Assembly: GCF_004119445.1 (NCBI RefSeq)
Contig: NZ_QICI01000036.1
Span: 62,001 to 126,000 of the forward strand
Length of the DNA stretch: 64,000 nt
Direction: 5' to 3'
Source: Chryseobacterium sp. CH21
GTDB lineage: Bacteria; Bacteroidota; Bacteroidia; Flavobacteriales; Weeksellaceae
The translations under genes and the position numbers were made by a program. Below are positions 44,534 through 53,593 of this stretch, piece by piece; within the stretch, counting starts at the first letter, position 1, and the number at the start of each line of letters is the position of its first letter. Below the pieces are notes generated by a model, which worked only from the letters and a program-made list of their open reading frames with translations, was not told the origin of the DNA and did no database searches.

Positions 44534-44836
44534 GCTTGTGAACCCCAAAATATTTAGCTAAATTTACCCTTCCAGAAATGAAGGTTTTTCTTTAGATATT
44601 CAATGGATATCTGTGATCTTTATTTATTTTTATGCAAGTATCATAATGGCATAAAATTGAGATTGATTTAATCTTCAGGATGCAGTTTGACTCTTACAGA
44701 CGTATTCATTCTTCAGTTCCAGGTTTGTATTATATTTTTCTATTGAAGAAAGATAATAAAACGGTTGTGAAGAATGATTTCACAATATTCTGTTTGGATT
44801 TTTCTAAATAGATTTTTTTCATCATTTGTGTTTTTT

Positions 44837-44860
44837 AGGCCTCCGTAAGGAGGCCTTTTC
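44837..44860 (+). terminator. Terminator 1 of the gene-free region
   Basis: AGGCCTCC, loop GTAA, GGAGGCCT, then TTTC. A perfect 8-bp GC-rich stem, preceded by TTTTTTTCATCATTTGTGTTTTTT that recurs before terminator 3. Confidence 0.75.
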
Positions 44861-44960
44861 ATATAAGTTTATTATAATGTGAAAATTTATGATTCTGCTC
44901 ATATAATAATTGAGCAGCATATAGTAGATTTGATTAAACATTTTCATTCCATATTTTATC

Positions 44961-44993
44961 AAAAAGACTTCTCGAAACGGGAGGTCTTTTTTT
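44961..44993 (+). terminator. Terminator 2 of the gene-free region
   Basis: Stem AAAAAGACTTCTCG with CGGGAGGTCTTTTT (two wobble pairs), loop AAA, then more T. Ends a segment containing the CTGCTCA-N9-TGAGCAG hairpin. Confidence 0.75.
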
Positions 44994-45163
44994 GAGAAAT
45001 ATTGTCTGCGAACCAAGGGATCCACTATTTGAAAGAATTAATAATTTTATGATTATAGTCATAAAATAAAAATAAAGACTGGTATATCTTTGGTGATAGA
45101 ATCAACAGATAAAATAATTTTTATCTCTGATATAAAATTTTTTTTCATCATTTGTGTTTTTTG

Positions 45164-45189
45164 AGGCCTCCATTTTTTGGGGGCTTTTT
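45164..45189 (+). terminator. Terminator 3 of the gene-free region
   Basis: AGGCCTCC (45164-45171) pairs with GGGGGCTT (45179-45186) using wobble pairs, loop ATTTTTT. The left arm and the 24 bases before it match terminator 1, so this is a diverged duplicate. Confidence 0.65.
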
Positions 45190-45610
45190 CATATGATGAA
45201 ACTCATAGTTTAAATTTCATAAGTTGTTTTATGGCCAAATAGTATATCCCGGATGATACATATTTTGTCATTTGATTTAGGGAGAAGAAATTATGTCAAT
45301 GGAGAGTTGGGTTAGTTTTTTGAAGGTTAATAAAGTATATGTTTCTTTAATATGAATTTAATTTTATGAAACTGTAAATTATTTTTTTATTAATATTTTT
45401 ATTCTGATGTTAGAAATGTCTTAATTAATTATAAATAATTATGAAGTGGTTTTTAAAGCATCTGTAAAATCGGTTTAAAATGCTGAAATCGTAAAAATGA
45501 TATTACAAGGATAAATCAGTTTTTTTTATCAAAATTGAAATTCTTGGCACGATTTTTCGATATAGAAATGTAACTCATGTTTAATTTGAGTTTTCATGGT
45601 TATTAGTTTT

Positions 45611-45640
45611 TATCCTCGGAATTTCCGAGGATTTTTTTTT
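45611..45640 (+). terminator. Terminator 4 of the gene-free region
   Basis: ATCCTCGGAA (45612-45621), T, TTCCGAGGAT (45623-45632), then T8. A perfect 10-bp stem with a very small loop; strong intrinsic terminator with no gene in front of it. Confidence 0.8.
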
Positions 45641-45650
45641 GAATTGAAAT

Positions 45651-45679
45651 AAAAAATCCCCGCCAACATGGCAGAGATA
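45651..45679 (-). terminator. Terminator of the 89-aa gene
   Basis: On the minus strand TCTCTGCCA, loop TGT, TGGCGGGGA with wobble pairs, then TTTTTT. Directly follows the 45685 stop. Confidence 0.65.
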
Positions 45680-45684
45680 TTTTA

Positions 45685-45954
45685 TTAAGGTAAGTTTGAT
45701 AAATCATCTAATTTACTTTCTAAAGACAGAACTTCAATATTGTTATACTGATCTGCTTTATCAAGTAAATGTCCGAGATAGATGACGATAGAGTCTATAT
45801 TCCTTCTTGAAATAAAAATATTTTCTCTTTGAATTTCCTCTTCTATTTCTTCCACATAATCTATTTCATCATCATCAGCTTTGTCTTGTATTTCTTTTTC
45901 ATACTGTATTGCTGCAAGTATCAGGCTTTTTTCTTCAGGGGTGAACTGTATCAT
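45685..45954 (-). CDS. Small acidic protein, 89 aa, unknown
   Basis: Highly charged, with an acidic stretch YEKEIQDKADDDEIDYVEEIEEEIQRE (about 18-44), probably helical, and no signal peptide. Followed by its own terminator and preceded on the same strand by a 43-aa membrane protein gene (26-bp gap). Could be a regulator or an antitoxin-like partner, but nothing in the sequence shows this. Confidence 0.7.
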   Translation of the reverse strand: MIQFTPEEKSLILAAIQYEKEIQDKADDDEIDYVEEIEEEIQRENIFISRRNIDSIVIYLGHLLDKADQYNNIEVLSLESKLDDLSNLP

Positions 45955-45980
45955 CAGTATTGGATTTTAGTATTATTTTT

Positions 45981-46112
45981 CTATAGATTCTTTGATCCTT
46001 TTTTAACGGTGTATTTTATTAATCTGTAAAAACCATAAATACTGCCAAGCATCAATAAGGTTAATATAATTGTTGAAATGATAATGTGTGTTGATGATAT
46101 TAATAAAAACAT
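45981..46112 (-). CDS. Small membrane protein, 43 aa
   Basis: ATG at 46112 to TAG at 45981 on the minus strand: MFLLISSTHIIISTIILTLLMLGSIYGFYRLIKY then a basic tail (TVKKGSKNL). One transmembrane helix followed by Lys-rich residues, positive-inside. Located 26 bases before the acidic 89-aa gene, possibly a two-gene unit. Short frames like this can occur by chance in AT-rich DNA, but the helix-plus-basic-tail composition is gene-like. Confidence 0.5.
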   Translation of the reverse strand: MFLLISSTHIIISTIILTLLMLGSIYGFYRLIKYTVKKGSKNL

Positions 46113-46200
46113 GGTTAATTATTTATTAAAGATATAGTGGTTATTTTTTCATAAATATAATAATATATGGGTGATAATGAGGTAAGAAACAAAAACAAAA

Positions 46201-46226
46201 AAACCTCTAAATTATTTAGAGGTTTT
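46201..46226 (-). terminator. Terminator after tRNA-Cys
   Basis: AACCTCTAAA paired with TTTAGAGGTT, four-base loop region TTA, T-run on the minus strand. Five bases beyond the tRNA 3' end. Confidence 0.8.
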
Positions 46227-46231
46227 TTCTG

Positions 46232-46302
46232 AGGTACCTAGCGGATTCGAACCGCTGTAGATGGTGTTGCAGACCACTGCCTAGCCGCTCGGCCAAAGTA
46301 CC
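46232..46302 (-). tRNA. tRNA-Cys (GCA anticodon)
   Basis: Minus-strand cloverleaf of 71 bases: acceptor GGTACTT paired with AGGTACC, D-arm with GGCCGAGCGGCTAGGC, anticodon loop CTGCAAC (GCA), T-arm GCGGTTCGAATCCGC, discriminator T. The CCA end is not encoded. Followed by a strong terminator; no other tRNA is adjacent. Confidence 0.95.
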
Positions 46303-46360
46303 ATTTTTACCATTTTTGAGGTGTGCAAATATAGCAAAATTTCTTTATGAACAAAAGTTT

Positions 46361-46867
46361 TTAAGCAATTTCTTTCTTTCCAAGAGCTTCTATTTCGCTT
46401 TTTGCTTGAATTTCAGCCTGATAATTTTTGATGTTAATGACTCTTGTTTCGCTCCATTTGTCATGCCAGCCGCTTTCGCCGAAAAAAGAAAGAGAATCAA
46501 AAGGAACCATTCGGGAAAATATGCGTCCCACTATTTGTAGTGAGGTAGGTTGATTTCCATCTATACTGATCACTTTTGTTCCGGTAATATACTTTGCAAT
46601 TGTCTTTCCAAGATAATATTCCATGAAAAAGAAATAAGCGAAAAATACAAAAAAGTAAGAAATAATGATAGATACGGCTACACTTGTATTGTTATCAATA
46701 TCTTCTTCACTAATTATTTCTCCAAAAACAATAGAGTAGAACAATGCAAAAGCAAAGAAAAAAATATAAAATATAATCTGAATAAAGATTCTATCAAGGA
46801 AATAATTAAGGAATCTTGTACCTGTAGGTGCCTTGTGTCTATCTACAACAACTAGATATTTTCTCAT
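46361..46867 (-). CDS. RDD-family membrane protein
   Basis: 168 residues with the RDD pattern: TRFLNYFLDRIFIQIIFYIF (Arg...Asp-Arg near residue 24-27), a second helix (about 70-95), and ITGTKVISIDGNQPTSLQIVGRIFSRMVPFD. RDD proteins are small polytopic membrane proteins of unclear role, sometimes Na+/H+ antiport related. Single gene. Confidence 0.85.
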   Translation of the reverse strand: MRKYLVVVDRHKAPTGTRFLNYFLDRIFIQIIFYIFFFAFALFYSIVFGEIISEEDIDNNTSVAVSIIISYFFVFFAYFFFMEYYLGKTIAKYITGTKVISIDGNQPTSLQIVGRIFSRMVPFDSLSFFGESGWHDKWSETRVINIKNYQAEIQAKSEIEALGKKEIA

Positions 46868-46910
46868 GGGGAAGGTTATTAGTTTTTTAGTTTAGTTTTT
46901 ATTGATGGTG

Positions 46911-48275
46911 TTAAAATCCGTTGACCAATAATTTTAAAGAAGCATTCGTATCAATAACAGCAGTGATTCCTGTATTGCTGAGCAAAATTTTACTTGGCTT
47001 AAGATTGAACACTTTTCCGTTCATCTTTAAACCTTTATAATATTCTTTATTAAAAGCCTCTTCGATACTTTTTCTTGAAGTTTCTTCCAGTTCCTGAGTA
47101 GGAATACCGTATTCTTCTTCAATCATTTTTACGATTTTCCCCTGAAATAACAGGGAAGCTGTTTTTTGAAGGATATTGGTCGTTTTTAGTTTAAATTTCG
47201 TTTCAGATAAAACAATTTTTCTTTTAGTTTCATCATACACCGGAATTCCTGAAATAATAGATGTCCCTTTGATATAGCCATCGGTCTGAGCTTCAATAAC
47301 CACCCTATCATCAACACCATATACTCTGATATCGGTTACCTTCACTTTAGAATCACGTACATCAAACTCCTTGTTCAGGAACGTTTTTCTTGCCATATTA
47401 CTTGCTTCCGTAAAAGGGATATTGGCTGTTGTCTGCAAAATAAACTTATCTGCAACAGTAGGAGTGGAGTTAAAATTAGCAACACTTGTCACGGGTGAAG
47501 AAGCTGCAGGTTTATTCCCTGTAAAAGTTTCAGAATAAATATCCACACCAAGCGTAGCATTGATCTGATTTCCATAAAATTTCAAAGGAGTAATATTAAC
47601 ACCCACAGGGCTTACTTTAAGCCATGTGTTATATTCTTCCGAAATATTGAAGGGCTGCAGAAAAGTATTCCACGCCATTAAAGCATATTGCTGGAAATTC
47701 AACTGTGTCGCCATTTGCTGATCAATTGTTTTACAGAATTTTTCCTGTTGCTCTTTTAAGCTTTTTTCAACAATAGAGGTGATGGGAATCTGTATTCTTC
47801 CATAATCAAGCACAGGTTTGGTTACCCATCTGAAACCATTGGGCTGAGTATTTGTAATAATCGTCCAGTTATTTTTAAAAGTAACGGTGGTATTAAAAGA
47901 CATTACTGTTTCAAAAGTGGTATTCTGATACGTATATACTCCCAAAGTACCAATTCCCTTTTCTGCCCATATTTTTAAAGGAACTTCGATCAGTAAATTC
48001 TGGCTGGTTCCTCCTACAAGGCGGATCGGTCTTGTTTTCCATACTTTCACTTTGAACTGATCATTGTTGTTATCTGTATAAGAATCATCCTGATATACCA
48101 GATCTTTTACAGAAGCATTGATCATATTGCTCAGTTCCGAAAGAGGGATGGTCACAGGCATCGTAATGCTGGATTTGATCTTAGGAAAGTTATAGGCTGC
48201 CAATTGATTATCAACGCCGGTTTGCCCAAAAGTGCTGATCCCTATTGCTAGAAATAATATTTTAACGAATTTCAA
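46911..48275 (-). CDS. DUF4403 family secreted protein
   Basis: 454 residues. Signal peptide MKFVKILFLAIGISTFG. DUF4403 landmarks: SSITMPVTIPLSELSNMINA near the start, a long beta-rich middle, and ISEEYNTWLKVSPVGVNITPLKF (about 215-238). Two repeated tubular-lipid-binding-like halves (about 30-240 and 270-450) are suggested by similar PVTIPLSELSNMIN / ANIPFTEASNMARKTF segments. Possibly a periplasmic lipid-binding protein. Last gene of the thr-folB run on this strand (36-bp gap to folB). Confidence 0.85.
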   Translation of the reverse strand: MKFVKILFLAIGISTFGQTGVDNQLAAYNFPKIKSSITMPVTIPLSELSNMINASVKDLVYQDDSYTDNNNDQFKVKVWKTRPIRLVGGTSQNLLIEVPLKIWAEKGIGTLGVYTYQNTTFETVMSFNTTVTFKNNWTIITNTQPNGFRWVTKPVLDYGRIQIPITSIVEKSLKEQQEKFCKTIDQQMATQLNFQQYALMAWNTFLQPFNISEEYNTWLKVSPVGVNITPLKFYGNQINATLGVDIYSETFTGNKPAASSPVTSVANFNSTPTVADKFILQTTANIPFTEASNMARKTFLNKEFDVRDSKVKVTDIRVYGVDDRVVIEAQTDGYIKGTSIISGIPVYDETKRKIVLSETKFKLKTTNILQKTASLLFQGKIVKMIEEEYGIPTQELEETSRKSIEEAFNKEYYKGLKMNGKVFNLKPSKILLSNTGITAVIDTNASLKLLVNGF

Positions 48276-48311
48276 TTTGTATGTTTTTTTTATGAAACGA
48301 AAATAAGCATT

Positions 48312-48680
48312 TTAATTTTCCGGTTTAAAGCTCTTTTCAAGCTCTATGCTGGCACCTTTCATTTCTCCTAGCATTGGCGGAGCTGTTTTCGTTATTTTTA
48401 ATTTAATATAATCGACCTGTGGAAAGCTGTCATGAATTTTGGTGATGATTCTTCCGGCTACATGTTCCAGTAATTTGGATTTTATTTTCATTTCGCCGTG
48501 AAGGATGTCATTGATATCTGCATAACTTATGGTGTCATGCAAATCATCGGATGTGGCTGCTTTCCACAGATCGGTATGAAGTTCTGCATTCAGAATATAA
48601 TAGGTACCGATGATATTTTCTTCAGGAAGTACACCATGGTATGCATATATTCGTACATCTTCAAGATATATTTTGCTCAT
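48312..48680 (-). CDS. folB: Dihydroneopterin aldolase
   Basis: Folate biosynthesis: cleaves 7,8-dihydroneopterin to 6-hydroxymethyl-dihydropterin and glycolaldehyde. 122 residues, T-fold; DVRIYAYHGVLPEENIIGTYY is the classic FolB start with the catalytic Tyr-Glu pair, and LLEHVAGRI the second signature. Only 4 bases after thrC, so it is probably on the thr transcript or uses an internal promoter. Confidence 0.95.
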   Translation of the reverse strand: MSKIYLEDVRIYAYHGVLPEENIIGTYYILNAELHTDLWKAATSDDLHDTISYADINDILHGEMKIKSKLLEHVAGRIITKIHDSFPQVDYIKLKITKTAPPMLGEMKGASIELEKSFKPEN

Positions 48681-48684
48681 TGCT

Positions 48685-49989
48685 TCAGATTTTATGAAGC
48701 AAAAATCGTCTTAATTCTTCAAAATCTGAATTTATTTCTACAGTTTTTTTCTCCTTTTTCATAAGCTCATTTAATGTTTCCGGAATTTCAATCTGAGTAT
48801 GAATTGCTTTTTCCACTGCATCAGGGAATTTTACCGGATGTGCAGTACCCAGGATGAATCCTTTTTGCTCAGGATTTTCTTGCAAGTACTGTTCCATTGC
48901 AGCAAAGGCCACAGCGCTGTGAGGTTCCAGAATATAGCCGTATTTCTTATAGACTTCTGTGATGGTGCTCATCGTTTGATCATCATCAATCGAATAAGCT
49001 GATATTTTATTTTTTAACGTTTCAAACTGATGCCCGAAGAGTTCCAGGATTCTCACAAAATTGCTGGGATCTCCTACATCCATTGCATTGGATAGGGTAG
49101 CAACCGCTTTTTGTGGTTGGTAGTTTTGGGTTGTAAAATAATCCGGAATGACATGATTGGCATTACAGGCCGCAATAAAATGACTAGCAGGCAAACCTCT
49201 GAAATGGGCCAGCAGTCCGGCGCAAATATTTCCGAAATTTCCACTTGGTACACAGATTATCGGTTGTTCCTGATGATGCTGCATCCATTGTTTTAATGCT
49301 ATTAAATAATAAATCTGCTGAGGAAGCCATCTTGCAACGTTGATAGAATTAGCAGATGTCAAAAATAACTGACTGTTGATTTCCTCATCCGAAAAGGCTT
49401 GTTTTACAAGGTTCTGACAGTCATCGAAGCTACCGTTGACTTCTAATGCAGAAATATTTTCGCCTAATGCCGTAAGCTGTTTCTCCTGAACCGGACTTAC
49501 CCTGTTCTTTGGATACAATATAACTACATCAATCTGTGGAATTTTATAAAATCCGTGAGCAACAGCTCCTCCTGTATCTCCTGAAGTGGCTACAAGAACA
49601 GTAACTTTTTTCTGTTGGTCTTTCAGGAAATAAGACAGACAACGGCTCATGAATCTAGCACCAATATCTTTAAAAGCCAGGGTAGGACCATGAAATAATT
49701 CCAATATAGCTATCTGTTCATTGATCTTGATCAAAGGGATATCAAAACTGACCGTTTCTGCAACAATTTCTTTTAAGATTTCTGAAGGAATTTCATCTCC
49801 TGCAAAGTCTTTCATGCATTGGTATGCAATTTCTTCATTGGAATACTGGTGAAGATTTTGAATGAATTCATCTTCAAATTGGGGAATGCTTTCGGGGAAA
49901 AATAATCCTTTTTCTTTTCCCTGACCTTTTATAGTTGCTCCTCTGAAATCAATTTTTTCTGAATGGTCTTTTAAATTATAATATTTCAT
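48685..49989 (-). CDS. thrC: Threonine synthase
   Basis: PLP enzyme converting O-phosphohomoserine to threonine. 434 residues; PLP-binding Lys in HGPTLAFKDIGARFMSR (about residues 95-111), phosphate loop VATSGDTGGAVAHG, and VPSGNFGNICAGLLA. The usual length and fold II type. Third gene of thrA-thrB-thrC with 15-bp gap to thrB. Confidence 0.96.
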   Translation of the reverse strand: MKYYNLKDHSEKIDFRGATIKGQGKEKGLFFPESIPQFEDEFIQNLHQYSNEEIAYQCMKDFAGDEIPSEILKEIVAETVSFDIPLIKINEQIAILELFHGPTLAFKDIGARFMSRCLSYFLKDQQKKVTVLVATSGDTGGAVAHGFYKIPQIDVVILYPKNRVSPVQEKQLTALGENISALEVNGSFDDCQNLVKQAFSDEEINSQLFLTSANSINVARWLPQQIYYLIALKQWMQHHQEQPIICVPSGNFGNICAGLLAHFRGLPASHFIAACNANHVIPDYFTTQNYQPQKAVATLSNAMDVGDPSNFVRILELFGHQFETLKNKISAYSIDDDQTMSTITEVYKKYGYILEPHSAVAFAAMEQYLQENPEQKGFILGTAHPVKFPDAVEKAIHTQIEIPETLNELMKKEKKTVEINSDFEELRRFLLHKI

Positions 49990-50004
49990 TTCTGTTTTTT
50001 ATGA

Positions 50005-50931
50005 TTAAGCTTCTTCAACGATTTGGATTCCCGCCGGATTTATTTTTGAAACGTACACCAGACTTTCTATTTCAATTGCATCATAAGCTGATTGCATCAT
50101 CTTAGCAATTTTTTCTGCGGTTTCTTTTTGCTCAGACAGCATAAAAATAGAAGGTCCTGAACCGGAAATTCCTCCTCCTAAAGCACCCAATTGCAGACTT
50201 TTTTCTTTGATTTCGTTAAATTTCGGAATCAAAATACTGCGGACAGGTTCTATGATGACATCGTTAAGGCTTCTGCCAATCAGCGGAAAGTCATCTTTTT
50301 GAATCCCTGCCACCAGTCCGGCTATATTTCCCCATTGCTCCACAGCACTTTCTAAGGTGATATTTTTCTTTAAAATCTGCCTGGCATCTGAAGTTTTGAC
50401 TTCCACTTGCGGATGTACGGCTGTTACAAATAAATCAGGACTATTTAAAGGAATAATATCAATCGGGCTAGTAGATTTTACCAAAGTAATTCCACCATAG
50501 ATGCACGGTGCGATATTGTCTGCATGGCGTACTCCTGAAGCAAGCTCTTCTCCAAACATGGCAAAATGAACCATTTCCTCTTTCGAGAGTTTGTTTCCTA
50601 ATAAAACATTAGCTCCAAAGGCGGCTCCGGCGGCACTTGCCGCACTGGAGCCGAGCCCGCTGCCTGGCTTAATATGTTTATGGATAATGACTTCAAAACC
50701 GTTTTTCATATTAAAATATTCCTGAATTTTTAACAAGACAACTCCAGCAACATTTTTAGAAGGTTCTTCCGGAAGCCCGAAAGTGTCAGAATGTTTTATA
50801 ATAATTTCAGGGGTTTCCAATAAGCGGAATTCCATCTCATCATAAGGATCATGGACTGCCATTCCTAAAATATCAAATCCGCAAACCAAATTGGCAACAG
50901 TAGCGGGAACTTTTAATTTTACTTTTTTCAT
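50005..50931 (-). CDS. thrB: Homoserine kinase
   Basis: GHMP kinase phosphorylating homoserine. 308 residues: substrate start KVPATVANLVCGFDILG, ATP loop PGSGLGSSAASAAGAAFGAN (about 90-110), and C-terminal GGGISGSGPSIFML. Complete. 11 bases after thrA. Confidence 0.96.
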   Translation of the reverse strand: MKKVKLKVPATVANLVCGFDILGMAVHDPYDEMEFRLLETPEIIIKHSDTFGLPEEPSKNVAGVVLLKIQEYFNMKNGFEVIIHKHIKPGSGLGSSAASAAGAAFGANVLLGNKLSKEEMVHFAMFGEELASGVRHADNIAPCIYGGITLVKSTSPIDIIPLNSPDLFVTAVHPQVEVKTSDARQILKKNITLESAVEQWGNIAGLVAGIQKDDFPLIGRSLNDVIIEPVRSILIPKFNEIKEKSLQLGALGGGISGSGPSIFMLSEQKETAEKIAKMMQSAYDAIEIESLVYVSKINPAGIQIVEEA

Positions 50932-50942
50932 AACTGTATTTT

Positions 50943-53390
50943 TTAAATAGAACGAATAATGTCTGCAAAAACTCCACTTGCTGTCACTTCAGCACCGGCA
51001 CCGGCACCTTTTACAACTAAAGGCTGTTCGGAATATCGTAGTGTTTTAAAAATAACGATATTGTCTTTGCCGTAAAGATGGAACAGATCACTTTCCGGAG
51101 CGATATGCTGTAATCCTACTTTTGCTTTTCCGTTTTCAAATTGTGCGACATATTTTAATATTTTACCTTCGTTTTTTGCTTTAATTAATAAGTTCTTAAA
51201 ATGTTCTTCATACGCAGTTAGTTTATCGTAGAAGCTCTCAACGTTTCCTTGCATACATTCTTCAGGGAGAAAACCGATGTTTTCAATTTCATCAAACTGA
51301 AGGGGATGTCCTGCTTCCCTTGCCAGAATTAAAATTTTTCGTGCGACATCTGTTCCGGACAGGTCAAGTCTTGGATCTGGTTCTGTATAACCTTCTTTCT
51401 GAGCCTGAGCTACTACTTCAGAAAATGTTCTGCTTCCATCATACTCATTAAATACGAAATTCAAAGTTCCACTCAGTACAGCTTTAATAGATTGAATCTT
51501 GTCTCCACTTTTAATGAGATCGTTGATGGTTCCTATTACCGGAAGTCCTGCTCCTACATTGGTTTCAAAATAGAAGTTGCAGCTATGGTTTCGGGCTGTG
51601 TTTTTTAATACCTTATACTTTTTAAAATCTGAAGAAGCTGCTATTTTATTACAGGCAACGATATTAATACTTCTGTTTAATAAGCTTTCATACACTTCAG
51701 GAACATCAGGACTTGCCGTTACATCAACGAAAACAGAATTTCTAAGGTTTCTTCTGATAATTTCATCAGCGAATTCCCTGGCAGAGGCTTTCTCACCCTT
51801 CTGATCCCAGATAAGACAGTTTTCTTTTGATAGTCCCTGATCGGAAAATACCATATAACGACTGTTGGAAATTCCTGCAATTCTCAGATTGATTAAAAAG
51901 TTTTCTTTTAAATAGCCATTTTGATCATAAATCTGCTGAATCAGTTTTGAGCCAACATTTCCGGTTCCACAAATGTAGAGGTGAATTTGTTTAACTTCAG
52001 ATTCAAAAAATTCTTCGTGGAGTACATTTACTGCTTTTTTACTGTCTTTTTCTGAAATGACAATACTGATATTTCTTTCCGATGATCCCTGAGCAATCGC
52101 TCGTATGTTGATTCCGTTATTTCCGAGACATCCGAACATTTTTGCACTCACACCACTTCTGCTTTTCATGCTTTCTCCTACCAAAGCCACAATGGAAAGC
52201 TCTGTTTCAATTTTTACAGCATACACTCTTTCCAGATTGATATCATCGGCAAAAGAAGAATTGATGGCATATTCTGCACGCAAAGCTTCTTTTTCTTCAA
52301 TAGCAATGGTGATAGAATGTTCTGATGAACCTTGAGTAATCAGGATTACATTTATTTTTTCATGACTCAGACACTGGAAAAGTTTTGCTGAAATACCAGG
52401 AATTCCTACCATACCGCTTCCTTCCAATGTGAGCAGAGCAATATTGTTCATGTTTGAAATCCCTACTGCGATCTGTTTTTCATTGTCTGAAGATTTCAGC
52501 TGATGTGAAATGAAAGTTCCCTGTGCATCAGGATCAAAAGTATTTTTGATGATCAGGTCTATATTTTTTACCATCACAGGCTGAATGGAAGGAGGATAAA
52601 GTACCTTTGCTCCAAAATGAGACAGTTCCATTGCTTCATGGTAAGATATTTCTGAAATAGGTTTAGCATTGGAAACAAGACGTGGATCGGCAGTCATCAT
52701 TCCGCTTACATCCGTCCAGATCTGAAGTTCTTCTGCATGAACTGAGGCCGCAATGATAGATGCAGTGTAATCAGAACCTCCTCTTCCTAATGTTGTTGCA
52801 TTATTTTTTTCGTCATTGGCTATAAAACCAGGACCTATGATGATGCGGTTCTGATTTTCATTCAGAAAATTGAGAATATTTTTTTCTGTGCATTCAAAAT
52901 CTACTTTTGCGTGGGTGAAATTACTGTCCGTTTTGATCAGCTCTGCAGAATTCATCCACATGCAGTCTAATCCTTCATGCTGGAGTCTTGCTGCTATAAT
53001 TTTTGATGACAGAAATTCCCCATAAGAAGCTATCTTATCTTTTATCCTGTCTGTCAGCTCACCAAGTACAGCGATTCCGTTGCAGAGGTCTTCGATATCG
53101 TTGAAATGCTTTTTTACAAAGCTTAACCATGAACTTTGTTCTGTGATTGGGAAAAGCTCTTTCACCAGACTGATATGTTTTTCTTCAAGATTCTGAACAG
53201 TCTGAATATAGCTCTCATCTTTTACGGATGCATATTCTGCCACTTTGATCAACTGATCAGTAACGCCGTGTAGAGCTGATAGAATAACAACAACTTTACT
53301 TTTTGAAGATTCGCTTTTTATGATGTTTTCCACCAGTAAGATATTCTGAGAATGGGCGACTGACGTTCCGCCGAATTTTAAAACTTTCAT
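50943..53390 (-). CDS. thrA: Bifunctional aspartate kinase / homoserine dehydrogenase I
   Basis: First and third steps of threonine synthesis. 815 residues from ATG 53390 (an in-frame TTG one codon earlier is less likely). Aspartokinase domain about 1-300 (VLKFGGTSVA, LGRGGSDYTASIIA), two ACT-type regulatory domains about 310-460 (including LEGSGMVGIPGISAKLF), and homoserine dehydrogenase about 465-815 (ICGTGNVGSKLIQQIYD for NAD(P), SGTLNFVFN, GYTEPDPRLDLSGTDVARK). The ACT region implies feedback inhibition. It is preceded by a threonine leader peptide and candidate attenuator. Confidence 0.96.
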   Translation of the reverse strand: MKVLKFGGTSVAHSQNILLVENIIKSESSKSKVVVILSALHGVTDQLIKVAEYASVKDESYIQTVQNLEEKHISLVKELFPITEQSSWLSFVKKHFNDIEDLCNGIAVLGELTDRIKDKIASYGEFLSSKIIAARLQHEGLDCMWMNSAELIKTDSNFTHAKVDFECTEKNILNFLNENQNRIIIGPGFIANDEKNNATTLGRGGSDYTASIIAASVHAEELQIWTDVSGMMTADPRLVSNAKPISEISYHEAMELSHFGAKVLYPPSIQPVMVKNIDLIIKNTFDPDAQGTFISHQLKSSDNEKQIAVGISNMNNIALLTLEGSGMVGIPGISAKLFQCLSHEKINVILITQGSSEHSITIAIEEKEALRAEYAINSSFADDINLERVYAVKIETELSIVALVGESMKSRSGVSAKMFGCLGNNGINIRAIAQGSSERNISIVISEKDSKKAVNVLHEEFFESEVKQIHLYICGTGNVGSKLIQQIYDQNGYLKENFLINLRIAGISNSRYMVFSDQGLSKENCLIWDQKGEKASAREFADEIIRRNLRNSVFVDVTASPDVPEVYESLLNRSINIVACNKIAASSDFKKYKVLKNTARNHSCNFYFETNVGAGLPVIGTINDLIKSGDKIQSIKAVLSGTLNFVFNEYDGSRTFSEVVAQAQKEGYTEPDPRLDLSGTDVARKILILAREAGHPLQFDEIENIGFLPEECMQGNVESFYDKLTAYEEHFKNLLIKAKNEGKILKYVAQFENGKAKVGLQHIAPESDLFHLYGKDNIVIFKTLRYSEQPLVVKGAGAGAEVTASGVFADIIRSI

Positions 53391-53481
53391 CAATTATTTT
53401 TTTGAAGTTGGATAAAAAGAAGTGGTTACTCTTTAAAAAAAGAGCACGGGTGCCGGAAATAATATGTGAAAATTTACCCCG
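53391..53481 (-). promoter_or_regulatory. Candidate threonine attenuator of thrABC
   Basis: The 91 bases between the leader stop and thrA hold competing structures on the minus strand. (1) TACCCC-ATAAC-GGGGTA, formed partly from the last leader codons. (2) ACGGGG in that hairpin can instead pair with ACCCGT further down (one bulge). (3) GGCA-CCCG-TGCT directly followed by CT7, a terminator-like element, and CTCTTT-TTTT-AAAGAG. Pairing 2 would use the bases of 3, as an anti-terminator does. The exact switch needs folding and experiment. Confidence 0.5.
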
Positions 53482-53583
53482 TTATGGGGTAGTTGTTGTA
53501 GTTGTGAATGTAGAAACGGAAGATATGCCTGAAATAGGTGATTTCAGGACAGAAATATCAGATATGTTTCTTAAAAAATTCAT
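53482..53583 (-). CDS. Threonine operon leader peptide (33 aa)
   Basis: Minus-strand frame from ATG 53583 to TAA 53482: begins MNFLRNISDISVLKS and ends ISSVSTFTTTTTTP. Seven of the last nine residues are Thr and several earlier ones Ile, exactly the composition expected of a thr attenuator peptide (compare E. coli ThrL). It sits 92 bases upstream of thrA, right after a strong promoter whose start point is only about five bases before the ATG. Stalling at the Thr codons when charged tRNA-Thr is low would alter folding of the following attenuator. The open frame on the opposite strand here is an artefact of the Thr-codon run. Confidence 0.8.
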   Translation of the reverse strand: MNFLRNISDISVLKSPISGISSVSTFTTTTTTP

Positions 53584-53593
53584 TGTAACAGAA

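Larger units (their letters stand above)
44534..45684. other. 1.15-kb gene-free region with four intrinsic terminators
   Basis: No reading frame of any quality on either strand. Four hairpin+T-run structures on the plus strand cut it into segments of about 90-400 bp (terminators at 44837-44860, 44961-44993, 45164-45189, 45611-45640). A 23-24 base segment TTTTTTTCATCATTTGTGTTTTTT with the following GGCCTCC occurs twice (from 44813 and from 45139), each feeding into a terminator. A further hairpin CTGCTCA-N9-TGAGCAG is at 44895-44917. Repeated segments each closed by a terminator and free of coding potential suggest a small array of non-coding RNA genes; promoters were not located. Confidence 0.55.
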
